A DNA stretch of 44,292 nt from a virus: IMG/VR virus record IMGVR_UViG_3300020395_000024, positions 1 through 44,292 of that record; one strand, given 5' to 3'. The notes beneath the pieces are model-generated. The model did no database searches, was not told the origin of the DNA, and worked only from the letters and a program-made list of their open reading frames with translations. Of the stretch, positions 7,331 to 17,400 are shown one piece after another; position 1 is the first letter of the stretch, and the number at the start of each line of letters is the position of its first letter. A program made the position numbers and the translations under genes.

Positions 7331-7910
7331 ACATTACATCTATACTAACAACAATGCTTTACCAGAAGATCTATGTAAAGAAATTATTGATAGATTTGAA
7401 AAGGATGATAGAAAACAAGCAGGTCATATACTAAGAAGAGGTCAATTAGTTGTTGATAAAACTCTAAAAGATTCTGAAGATCTTTTTATTAGTCCCTTTA
7501 AAGAATGGAAAGATATTGATAACATACTTTCAAAAAATGTTTCAGAAAATATACAAAACTATCTCGATCATTGTTATAAAGGTTTTAATCAACTAGATCC
7601 AGTACCAACTCCATTTGGAAGTTGTAAGTTTGAAGATGCTGGTTATAATGTAAAAAGTTACGAACCAGGTGGATATTTTAATTGGCATAATGATAATACC
7701 CAAGAAGATTATCCTAGAATGTTTGCTATGCTATACTATCTAAATGATTTAACAAATGATGGCGGTGGTCAAACAGAATTTGCAAATGGAACATCAGTTA
7801 CTCCAACTGTGGGAAAGCTAGTTATGTTTCCTGCCGTATGGAATTTCATACATCGTGGATGTCCACCCCTCAAATCTAAAAAATATATTATCTCCACTTA
7901 CATACACTAA
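7317..7910 (+). CDS. 2OG-Fe(II) oxygenase, prolyl-4-hydroxylase type
   Basis: A 197-aa non-heme iron oxygenase that would use 2-oxoglutarate and O2 to hydroxylate a substrate. The iron-binding HxD is in FNWHNDN (H124, D126) and the distal histidine is in FIHRGCPP (H179). A lysine about ten residues later (KSKKYIIST) would bind 2-oxoglutarate. GGGQTEFANG and GKLVMFPA match the double-stranded beta-helix of prolyl-4-hydroxylase-like enzymes. The ATG at 7317 has GGAGG four bases upstream, inside the end of the methyltransferase gene. Its stop overlaps the next start as TAATG. The substrate could be protein (such as the collagen-like fibres here), nucleic acid or a small molecule. Confidence 0.88.
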   Translation: MIKFEHYIYTNNNALPEDLCKEIIDRFEKDDRKQAGHILRRGQLVVDKTLKDSEDLFISPFKEWKDIDNILSKNVSENIQNYLDHCYKGFNQLDPVPTPFGSCKFEDAGYNVKSYEPGGYFNWHNDNTQEDYPRMFAMLYYLNDLTNDGGGQTEFANGTSVTPTVGKLVMFPAVWNFIHRGCPPLKSKKYIISTYIH

Positions 7911-8314
7911 TGGCAAAGAATAAACACAATCAAGAAACAGGATCTAGTATAGAAAGATCTGATGAAAGAATAGCAGAAACTCAAGAAGTCTTTACACCTC
8001 CTGAGATCTGTAGAGAAATGATAGAAAGAATACCATTAGAAACTAGAAAGAACCCAGAGTCAAAGTTTTTAGATAACTCTGCTGGTTCTGGTAACTTTCT
8101 AGTTGAGTTAAGAGATGAATTAATTAAGTATCATAATCTCGATCACGTACTAGATAATATGATTTATTGTGTAGAATTAATGGAAGATAATCATAAAGAA
8201 ATATGTGAACGTCTAGACGTACCAATAGATCACCCACATTATGTTTGTGCAGATGCTTTAGAATATGATTATAGTTTTGGTGAACCTATTGGAGTTGAAT
8301 TATTCTTTACTTAA
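7910..8314 (+). CDS. AdoMet-binding half of a DNA methyltransferase
   Basis: A 134-aa protein that matches only the first half of a gamma-class N6-adenine DNA methyltransferase. EVFTPPEICREMI (about 26-38) is the usual lead-in, and FLDNSAGSGNFLVEL (about 53-67) is motif I, complete with the D-x-S-A-G-S-G core (D55-G61). It continues through CADALEYDYSFGEP (about 114-127) and stops where the catalytic NPPY motif should follow. The first gene of this plus-strand group has NPPY but a degenerate motif I. It is either a truncated remnant or one half of a split enzyme. Its end overlaps the convergent cupredoxin gene by eight bases, so truncation by rearrangement is plausible. Confidence 0.72.
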   Translation: MAKNKHNQETGSSIERSDERIAETQEVFTPPEICREMIERIPLETRKNPESKFLDNSAGSGNFLVELRDELIKYHNLDHVLDNMIYCVELMEDNHKEICERLDVPIDHPHYVCADALEYDYSFGEPIGVELFFT

Positions 8315-11300
8315 TAGTACAGCTTTTACTATTTGTACCACCAGGACCAGTTGCATTTACAGTATAAGTTGTTGTTCTTTCTGGAGTCATTTGTGTAGTA
8401 CCAGAAGAACTAGCAGGTAAAGAGAATGTTGGATCATTAGGATTAGAAGATCCATATATTCTACTAACTTGACCACTAACATCCCAAGTCATAGCAGCAG
8501 CTCCATAAGGTACATCTAAAGTTGGATGCCATAACTCAAAAGTTTGGTTAGCATCAGTACCATGACTATCATATAATATAATCTTCTTAGTACTATTTGA
8601 TAATTGAGATGGATTTGGATAAGGAGTGCCATTAGAAGCATTTAAACCAGTCCATGTAATAGGATATTCCCCTTCAGGTAAAGAAATAACATCACTCATA
8701 AACACACCATCTTCTTGTATTTTCCTGAAATCTAATGAACAACAAGTCCAGTCTCTCTCAGAAAGTTCATCTGATTCATCAGTATCACCAGGACCTTGTA
8801 ACCAGAAAGCAACACCACCTGGATTATAATACCAATTAGTATTAGCACCTGGTGCTGGTTCTTGTCCTGGAGGGAAGGAAGAGTTTGTTACGGTTACAGT
8901 TAAATCATATTGTCCTGCAGCCAACGTAAAGTTTGGTACTCTTATAAAATCTGAAGTAGGATTACTAAAGGTTGCTACTTCACCTAAAGGAAATCCTCCA
9001 GGGAAAGTAGGTCCCTTTATAGAGAATTTTGCATTATTATCTGCCTGTGCTTTAAATGTATAGGCATTAGTACCACCAGAAACATTAAATCTATAAACTG
9101 CGGTTTGAGGTTCATTTGGTAAACAATCAGTTGGGGTTCCTCCATTTGTAGATGCAGGGAATACTGCATATTCTCTCATAAACGGAGACCAAGCAACATC
9201 CATAGCATATGATATTGGATTATCATAAGATCTACCCCAGTATGCTCTACCAGCAGCAAAAGTTTGAGAAAATCCACCAAATGACATACTATCCAACGCA
9301 TATCCTTTATCAGCTTTATCAGTCCAACTATGTTTCATCCTGAAGAGGCAATTACCTGGACCACTAACCATTAAATGACTAACAGGATTTTCCTTAAATC
9401 TTACATAGTAAGGAGCACCGATTGTTACTGTAGGAGCATCAGGATTTGGTGCTGGTGTAGAACCTGCACCATCACAAGGTCCATCATATCTTCCTTTTAT
9501 TGAACTACTACTAATATTACCACCAAGTACAAATGGAGATCCACAAATAGCTACACCAGCTTTACCACCATCACCATCTATACCAGTAGTTGATTGTCCT
9601 GGTTGACCATAATCACCACCATCTCCACCTCTACCACCATCAGTAGAACAAAGTCCAGTATCTACTCTAAGTTCAGCACCAGGTAAACAAGTTGGGCAAC
9701 CACCTTCAGTACCATCTTCTCCAGCTTTTGCATTTTGAGGTCCACCACCAACCCATTGTGTATATCCATATCCAGCACCCCATCCACCCATTCCACCTTT
9801 ACCTTGGATTGGATTCTCAGAATCAACTGAATTTAAACAAGTTCCAGTTTGCCAATTTGCCTTACAAACAGTGGTACACCAAGTTCCAAACCAACTATCA
9901 ATACAATCAGGACCATACCTACAACATCCACCACTTGCTTGTGCTATTAAAGTATCTCCACCATCACAACCTGGAGTTGAACCACAAGCTGGATTAGCAG
10001 CATATTCTTTATCACATATACCTTTCATCTCATCCAATCCACCAGGATGGATATATCCCATTGCACCCTGTTCTCCACCACCTCCACCACCATAAATCTT
10101 GGCATTATTACCAACATATACTTGAGTAACATTTCCTGTATGAAGTATCTTTAACGCAGTACCACCATCTTTACCTGGATCACTCTTAGTTTTATCTGAT
10201 TGAGTAGCATAATTAAATATTGCTTCTCTACCAGCAGATCCATAAATCGTACCATCAACTTGAATCCTAAAATTATTTGCAGGTATAGGATTACTTGGAG
10301 TTAATCTAGCAGCAGGGACTTTATCATTACCTACTCCACCACCACCTGTTACTCCATTATTACCAGTATCACCACTTCCACTCATCATATCCAGAAATGT
10401 AATTTTCTGAACATTTCTTGTTATATTTCCATATGAATTATTAGTACTATCTACTCCACTTGTTCCACCATTTGACCAATCAATACCATTACCACCAGTA
10501 AATCTACCCATACTTAATTCTGTGGCATTAGATCTCTGATCTGCATAATATCTCTTAATTGAACCTCTCATTTGAGATGCTTTCCAATTAAATTCAGTCG
10601 TGGCTGCTATCTGTTCATTCTCAGTAGAATTTGGAACAATAGGATCTAATTCATTAACATTAATGTTTCTTTTCATCTCTGATGCAGAAACAGGGACTGC
10701 ATTATTAACAGGATATATTTCTTTGAAATATTGTCTCATCTTGCTCCATTTAATAGGAACACTACCTGTAAAATAAGGACCTGCTTTCTGAACATCAAAA
10801 TATGGTCCACTCTGATGTTGTGTAAGAGGACCACCATTAGATACTTTATTACTATTACCTGGATTAGTACTACCACTCGATGATTGTACTATAAGTTTTC
10901 CACTCATTGCAGCATGATTACCACACTGATAATAATAAGTTCCTGTTGATCCTGCTGGAGCAATCCAAGTAACTGTTTGTGTTTCAGATCCTTGACCAGT
11001 AACACCTGCTATTTGATTAGCAGTTCCAGTAACACGATCAGTTTTAATATAAAATGGATGCCCTGAAGCATTTACTAAAAAATTAACTCTATCTCCTTCC
11101 CTAATAGTTACATCTACATCATTACCATTTACTGAACCATTTCTATCTGTTCCTGAAAGATTATACCCAGTATTACTTGGTGCTGTTACATCAATATTAT
11201 ATCCTGGTAATGGTGCAACACTTAATACTGTAATGGTTCCACCCATCGCAGCGTGATTACCACACTGATAATAATAAGTTCCTGCTTCTCCAGCCGCTGG

Positions 11301-11468
11301 TGTCCAAGTAACTGTTCCATCCGTTGCTCCATTATTAGTTACACCAGTAACTAAATCTCCACTTCCTGTTGTCTCTGTTGTTTTAATGTAGAAAGGATGA
11401 CCTGTTGCATCTACATGAAAATTAATTCTCTCACCTTCTTTAATTCTTACTTCTGGATTACTTGGCAT
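8307..11468 (-). CDS. Giant virion protein with cupredoxin domains and Cys/Gly-rich adhesin region
   Basis: A 1053-aa structural protein. It opens with two cupredoxin domains, each with a full type 1 copper ligand set: H24, C69, H72, M75 and H137, C182, H185, M188, in the form GHPFYIK ... YYYQCGNHAAM. The C-x2-H-x2-M spacing is that of amicyanin. The first domain lacks its leading strands, which are found at the end of the upstream gene. About 430-680 is a glycine-rich region (GGGGGGEQGAMGY, GGMGGWGAGYGY) with 13 cysteines, and ends near SSSSIKGRYDG. A lectin-like part follows with REYAVFPAS and YYNPGGVAFWL, also found in the protease protein. AGGA overlaps the upstream stop and may allow reinitiation at the ATG. 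Function is probably host binding or virion surface. Confidence 0.75.
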   Translation of the reverse strand: MPSNPEVRIKEGERINFHVDATGHPFYIKTTETTGSGDLVTGVTNNGATDGTVTWTPAAGEAGTYYYQCGNHAAMGGTITVLSVAPLPGYNIDVTAPSNTGYNLSGTDRNGSVNGNDVDVTIREGDRVNFLVNASGHPFYIKTDRVTGTANQIAGVTGQGSETQTVTWIAPAGSTGTYYYQCGNHAAMSGKLIVQSSSGSTNPGNSNKVSNGGPLTQHQSGPYFDVQKAGPYFTGSVPIKWSKMRQYFKEIYPVNNAVPVSASEMKRNINVNELDPIVPNSTENEQIAATTEFNWKASQMRGSIKRYYADQRSNATELSMGRFTGGNGIDWSNGGTSGVDSTNNSYGNITRNVQKITFLDMMSGSGDTGNNGVTGGGGVGNDKVPAARLTPSNPIPANNFRIQVDGTIYGSAGREAIFNYATQSDKTKSDPGKDGGTALKILHTGNVTQVYVGNNAKIYGGGGGGEQGAMGYIHPGGLDEMKGICDKEYAANPACGSTPGCDGGDTLIAQASGGCCRYGPDCIDSWFGTWCTTVCKANWQTGTCLNSVDSENPIQGKGGMGGWGAGYGYTQWVGGGPQNAKAGEDGTEGGCPTCLPGAELRVDTGLCSTDGGRGGDGGDYGQPGQSTTGIDGDGGKAGVAICGSPFVLGGNISSSSIKGRYDGPCDGAGSTPAPNPDAPTVTIGAPYYVRFKENPVSHLMVSGPGNCLFRMKHSWTDKADKGYALDSMSFGGFSQTFAAGRAYWGRSYDNPISYAMDVAWSPFMREYAVFPASTNGGTPTDCLPNEPQTAVYRFNVSGGTNAYTFKAQADNNAKFSIKGPTFPGGFPLGEVATFSNPTSDFIRVPNFTLAAGQYDLTVTVTNSSFPPGQEPAPGANTNWYYNPGGVAFWLQGPGDTDESDELSERDWTCCSLDFRKIQEDGVFMSDVISLPEGEYPITWTGLNASNGTPYPNPSQLSNSTKKIILYDSHGTDANQTFELWHPTLDVPYGAAAMTWDVSGQVSRIYGSSNPNDPTFSLPASSSGTTQMTPERTTTYTVNATGPGGTNSKSCTIK

Positions 11469-11473
11469 TATTC

Positions 11474-14400
11474 CTAGATAGTTCCGTCTGTATCATTTCC
11501 TATTAATATATATTCATTATTGTTAGGTGCTGTTACGTCAACATTAAATCCTGGTTGAGATGTATCCTTAACAGTAACTCCAAGAGTATTACCAACTTGA
11601 TTATTTCTAGCAGAATCACTATATAATTTTATTTGAATAATTTCTGAACCCTCTTGAGCCATATCTTTTGCAAGAGCATGAGAGAAACTAAATGTATTAG
11701 AAATAATAGTACCTTGTCCTTCAATAGACCCAGATGTTAAATCACTTGAATTAATACCTTCTAATTTCCACCAAAGATCAGTAGAATCTACAACATTAGT
11801 TGTTGTTACTGTTGTTGTAAATGTATCACCTTCCCTAATAACAGATGATGGTGTTGATAAAACATAAACTGGATTAGAAGTTGTTGATGTATCAAATATT
11901 GTAATTATTGATGTATTTGCTACATTATTAGTATAACCAGAATCTGTATATAATTTAATTGCAATTTTCTCTGTTCCTTCTGTTGTAGCATCCTCCGCAA
12001 CAGTATGAGAGAAAGCAAAACCACCACTAGAAATACTTCCAGATCCTTCAATTGCACCTGATGAAAAATCACCAGCATTTATAGTTCCAGTATGCTCATC
12101 TATTATCCAATATAAAGTAACTCCATCATTAACATTAGTTGTTGTTACTGTTGTTGTAAATGATTGCCCCTCATTCAACTGAGTTACACTTGGAGATATA
12201 CTATAGGTTGGTGCTTGAGATGTTGATGTATCATTAATAGTAATGCTAAGTGTATTACCAACCTGAGTTGTTCTTGCAGAATCAGTAAACAATTTAACTA
12301 GCAGAGTTTCTGATCCTTCTGTAGTAATATCATTTCTAAGAGTAGTACCAAATGCCTTAGAACCAGTAGCATCAGTAACGATATTACTTTCTAAAGTTCC
12401 TTCATTAAAATCAGCAGCAGTTATATTTGTACCACTAAATTGCCAATATAAAGTTGTATTTGATGCAACATTAGTAGTTGTTACTGTAATAGCAAGGAAT
12501 TGTCCTTCATTAACTGGATCTAAATTTGAAGAAAGTGAATATGTAGGAGTAGCAGAATCAGTTGAAGTATCATTAATTGTAATTACTGCTGAAGTTGCTA
12601 CAATATTACTAAAACCAGCATCAGTAGCTAATACAATCGCAAACTTTTCTTCTCCTTCTGTTGTTGTATCAGCAGCAACAGTATGTTGGAAAGTAAATTG
12701 ACTACTTGATGTCGTACCAGCACCATTCCAAGCACCTGAAGAAAAATCAGCAGCACTTACAGATCCAGTATGCTGATCTAATTGCCAATATAAAGTAGTT
12801 CCATCAGCAACATTACTTGTAGTAACTGTAGTTGTAAGAGTTTCTCCTTCATTTATTGAAGTTTTGGATGGAGATATAACATAAGTAGGTGTTGAAGGAG
12901 TTTGAGATGTATCATTAATAGTAACACTAACCTCAGCAACCTTAACTGTTCTTGCAGAATCTACATATAATGCAACTTCAAGGGTTTCTGTTCCTTCAGT
13001 TGTTGCATCACTAGCAAGAGTATGAGTAAAGTTAAATGTATTATTAGAGATAGATCCAGATCCAGTTAATGCTCCTGTAGAAAAATCATTACCATCAATA
13101 TTAGTACCTTCTAATCCCCAATATAGAGTAGTTCCATTAGCAACATTAGTTGTTGTTACTGTTGTTGTGAATGAAGAACCTTCATTTACAGATGTTGGAT
13201 TAGAACTTATACTATATGTTGCTTGAGGTACAGAAGTATCATTAACAATAATACTAAGTGTATTACCAACCTGAGATGTTCTTCCAGAATCAGTATATAA
13301 TCTAACAGCAATAGTTTCACTTCCTTCAACTGTTACATCATTATCAAGAGTATGACTGAAATTAAAAGTTCCTTGTGCATTAACAGTTCCAGATCCAGTT
13401 AATGATCCTGAAGAGAAATCAGAAGATGTTATACCAGTTCCTGATAGTTCCCAATATAAAGTAGTTCCACTAGAAACATTAGTAGTTGTTACTGTTGTAG
13501 TAACAGTAGAACCTTCATTTATAGTTGTACTACTTGCAGAAAGATTATAAGTTTTAGATTGGGAAGTATCAGTAATTGTGATTGTAGATGTATTTGCTAC
13601 ATTATTAGTATGACCAGAATCAGTATATAATTTAATTGCAAATTTTTCTTCACCCTCAGTTGAATTATCAGCAACAATGGTGTTAGTAAAGCTAGCTGAA
13701 CCATTATTAATTGATACAGATCCACTCATTCCGTTAGAAAAATCAGATGTGTTTATTGCTCCTGTATGTTGATCTATTAACCAATAAAGAGTAGTTCCAT
13801 TAGAAACATTTTGCGTTGTTACACTTGTTGTAAGAGTATCTCCTTCATTCAGAGTAGTATTTGAAGGAGTAATAGTATAGGTAGGTGTAGTAGGAGCTGT
13901 TGATGTATCTTGAATAACTACAGAATTATTACTAGCAACCTCATTTGTTCTACCAGAATCAGTATATAATTTAAAATTTATTCTCTCATTACCTTCTGTG
14001 ACTAAATCTTCTCTAATAGTTTTAGTAACAGCAGCACTATTATTATTAATTGTTACACTACCAGTTAAAGAAGAAGGAGTAAAATCGGTAGAGGACATAA
14101 CACTTCCAGTTATTTCCCAATATAAAGTAGTACCATTAGCAACACCTGATGTTCCAATACCATATGAAAAAGTTTCCCCTTCATTTGGAGTAGTTTTTGT
14201 AGGAGATATTGCATATGATGCAGAAATAGATGTATCATTAATTTGAATAGAAGTACTAGCAACCTGTACTTGCCTTGAACTATCTGTAAATAATTTTACA
14301 TTAAGAGTTTGTGGTCCTTCTGTAGTTAAATCGTTAGCAAGAGTATGACTAAACTGGAATGATCCTTGACTATTAACAGATCCAGATCCAGTTAATGATC

Positions 14401-17400
14401 CTGATGAGAAATCAGAACTATTAATTCCTGTTCCATCTAATCTCCAATATAAAGTAGTACCACTATCAACGTCTGTAGTAGTAATAGTAGTAATAAGAGT
14501 ACCACCTTCATTAACACTAGTACTAGGAGAAAGATTTATAACATAAGTTGGATTAGAGGGTTGTTCAGGTAATCCTACACTATCATCAACATTTAAGTAG
14601 TAATATACTTCACCTTGAGATCCGATTACAAAATTACCATTTACAGTACTTATTTCAAGAGCAGTCCAAGATGATCCATTATTATCGCTTACTTGAATAA
14701 CTTGATCATTACTACCTTCTTTAATTTTAAATTTATAACCTGCTATTGTTGTATTAGCAAAACTACCATACGAATATGCTGTATCTGTTGTAATTTGCAT
14801 CAAATAATACCCATTACCAATTCTTAATTCAACAGGATTTCCAGCGTCAGAACCTGTAAATTCTCTAATTCCAATAATCTTAACTTTAGCAGAACCAGAA
14901 GTAACACTAAACCTTTCATTTAAATTTGGTCTAGATGGAGATAATCCACTAGTTGCTTCATAAACTGGATTAGGTGTTGTTTTTGAACCAGAAATCTCTC
15001 TAATTATTCTAACATCAGTTTCATTTGTAGTATAATCAGCTGACCATTTCAAAGAGTCTGGATTTGATCCAGGTTCATATCCTAGATAAAAAGTACTACT
15101 AGTTTCTGGAGAAATTTGTTGTTTTAAATATGTTTTTAATTGAGTACAAGACCAACCTCTATTCTGCTGCATAGCACAAGCCAGTAATCCAGCAGTTACA
15201 GGACAAGCAGAGGAAGTTCCACTAAATTGAGTGTCACAAAAACGATTATTGCCTGTGACTGTTTCACCTCTAACTATCTCCATCCAGTGTGGTCCATTAC
15301 CTCCAGTAGAGGGGTTTTTTGTATCAGTAGCAAAATTAACTGCAATAGTTGCAGCTAGTGTACCATCAGCAGGAGCATAAAAATCTATATGATTTCCTCT
15401 ATTACTATAATCCTCACTGTCCACCATCGATTCAATATTAGCCATCCCACATTCTGCAAATTTTAAATCATTATTTCCAGCAGCACTAAGAACTTTTCTT
15501 CCAGCACTGCCTCTAGCTAAAGTCTCAATATTATCGTTTTGATATTTACTTGTTGTACCAGTTCCTTTATCCTTAAAAATCGTGTCAGATGTTAATGACC
15601 ATCTACTTTTTAATTCATTATCAATAGCACCAATAGAAAATAAATCATAACCAGAATCATCCTTTACTCCCATTGGATAAGGAGCTCTATGAATGTAATA
15701 TTCTGTCCCATTTTCTTTAATCACTTTATTATTATGATCCACATCACCTTCTTGTGTAAGATACCATGCCTCATTACCAGAAGAAAAAGAAAAGATAACT
15801 CCCTCAGTAATAGCAGCTTTTAAAGCATTCTCCTCTCCTGCTTGGTTAGACTGTCCTCTAGAGTAAGGAAGTTTAACAAAGTTTTGAGATGGGAATGGAG
15901 TAAAAGTAGTTAGATAAGATATACTTTCACGTCCACCACCTTGCTTTATAAAGTGTGGGATATCTGGAATCTTAGAAGCTCCACCAGGTATAGAAACCCC
16001 ATCCTTTATGTTCTGATCAGTTTGACCATACGCAGTTCCCCTATATTCATAAGTATATTTTTCTTCATTATCCAAAAGATTTCTATTCGTTTTCCCCCAA
16101 CTATTAGATGAAATTGTTGGATTTTTTGTATTAAACTTAGGATTATTTGGTTTATACTTATGAAATATTTGAGTTACTCTATAATTAACTGTAGCATTTG
16201 TGGCCCACAAAGTAATAGACCACTTATTAGCATTAAAAGCCCACCCATAATTCTTACCATAAGCTTGGGAAGCACAAGGAGTTCCATGATCACCATTACC
16301 TGGAAGTATTGTTGGGATACTTGTTTTAGTACCATTACATTTTTCTCTAGTATAATCAGTTTGATAAGTAGCAGTGATAGCAAAACCACCAAAATCAGGA
16401 AAATCATATGATTGTCCTGTTGATGTCCGTGATCTATTAGAAGCACCACCCCACCAATTTCGTGCAGTAGTTTCATCTGGAACTCTTGTTCCATCCCATC
16501 TAGTTACTAGTCTATTAGAAGGATCTGAATCAAACCATTCAGGATCAAGATAATATGGTGCGTCTAAAATCATATCCAAGACACCACATTTAGCTGAACG
16601 ATTTAATACATTACCTGAAATATAGTTTGGTGGATCATTCTCACCAGTACAAAATTCTGGATGTGCAAACCAATGTCCATTATCTGATACTACTACATCA
16701 ACATCTAAACCATCATTTGTATATTGAATATCTTGATTTTTAACTGTACGAGTACTACTTGCCCAAGGATTAGTAGTCGAACTTTCTTGACATCTCAATA
16801 ATTGATAACCAGTTCTATTCCATTCTGCAGAATCCCAAGTTGAAGTACCAATTATATAATTTACATCTGATACATAACTCTTATAATCTCCCGAAATACC
16901 TTGCTGAGTATAAAAATCCTTAGTATATGCACCCATACTATAAAGCTGCCAAGCAATTCCACCAGGGTTATTATTCCAATTTTCTTTATTAGGATCACCA
17001 TGACTACCATTTCTTATTTCATAAGTAATTGTATGGGTTCCTGCTTTTAAAAGACCTAAATTAATGATTTGATATTTTATTCCACCATAAAGAGAAGCAT
17101 CTACAATTTCTTTAGTTGTACCTGTTTTTCCATCAGTTCTACCATTCCAACCACTATAAAAATTCTCCTTTCCTGCAGGTATGTTTTCTATTAGACCCAT
17201 AGTATTACCAGGATACTCTCTTCGACCAGAAGTTATATCTGGGAAAATTTTATATCCATCATCTCTAGTCCACTCTATAGAAGCATACTCACCATCTGCT
17301 GCTACAAAAAGTTGATAAGCTCCTGTAGATGAGATGGTAATAAGATTACTTCCAGTCTGAGTTGAATTTCTTAAAGGATCAGGATCATTAGCATTTGCAG

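Noticed and set aside
11460-11480. Programmed -1 frameshift joining the protease and cupredoxin genes
   Set aside because: A -1 shift would give a joined product, but no slippery heptamer is visible near the TAG. A reinitiation site or mutation explains it at least as well.
16160-16494. Frames on both strands inside the protease gene
   Set aside because: Low-quality composition, no ribosome sites, and fully covered by a long gene with clear catalytic motifs.
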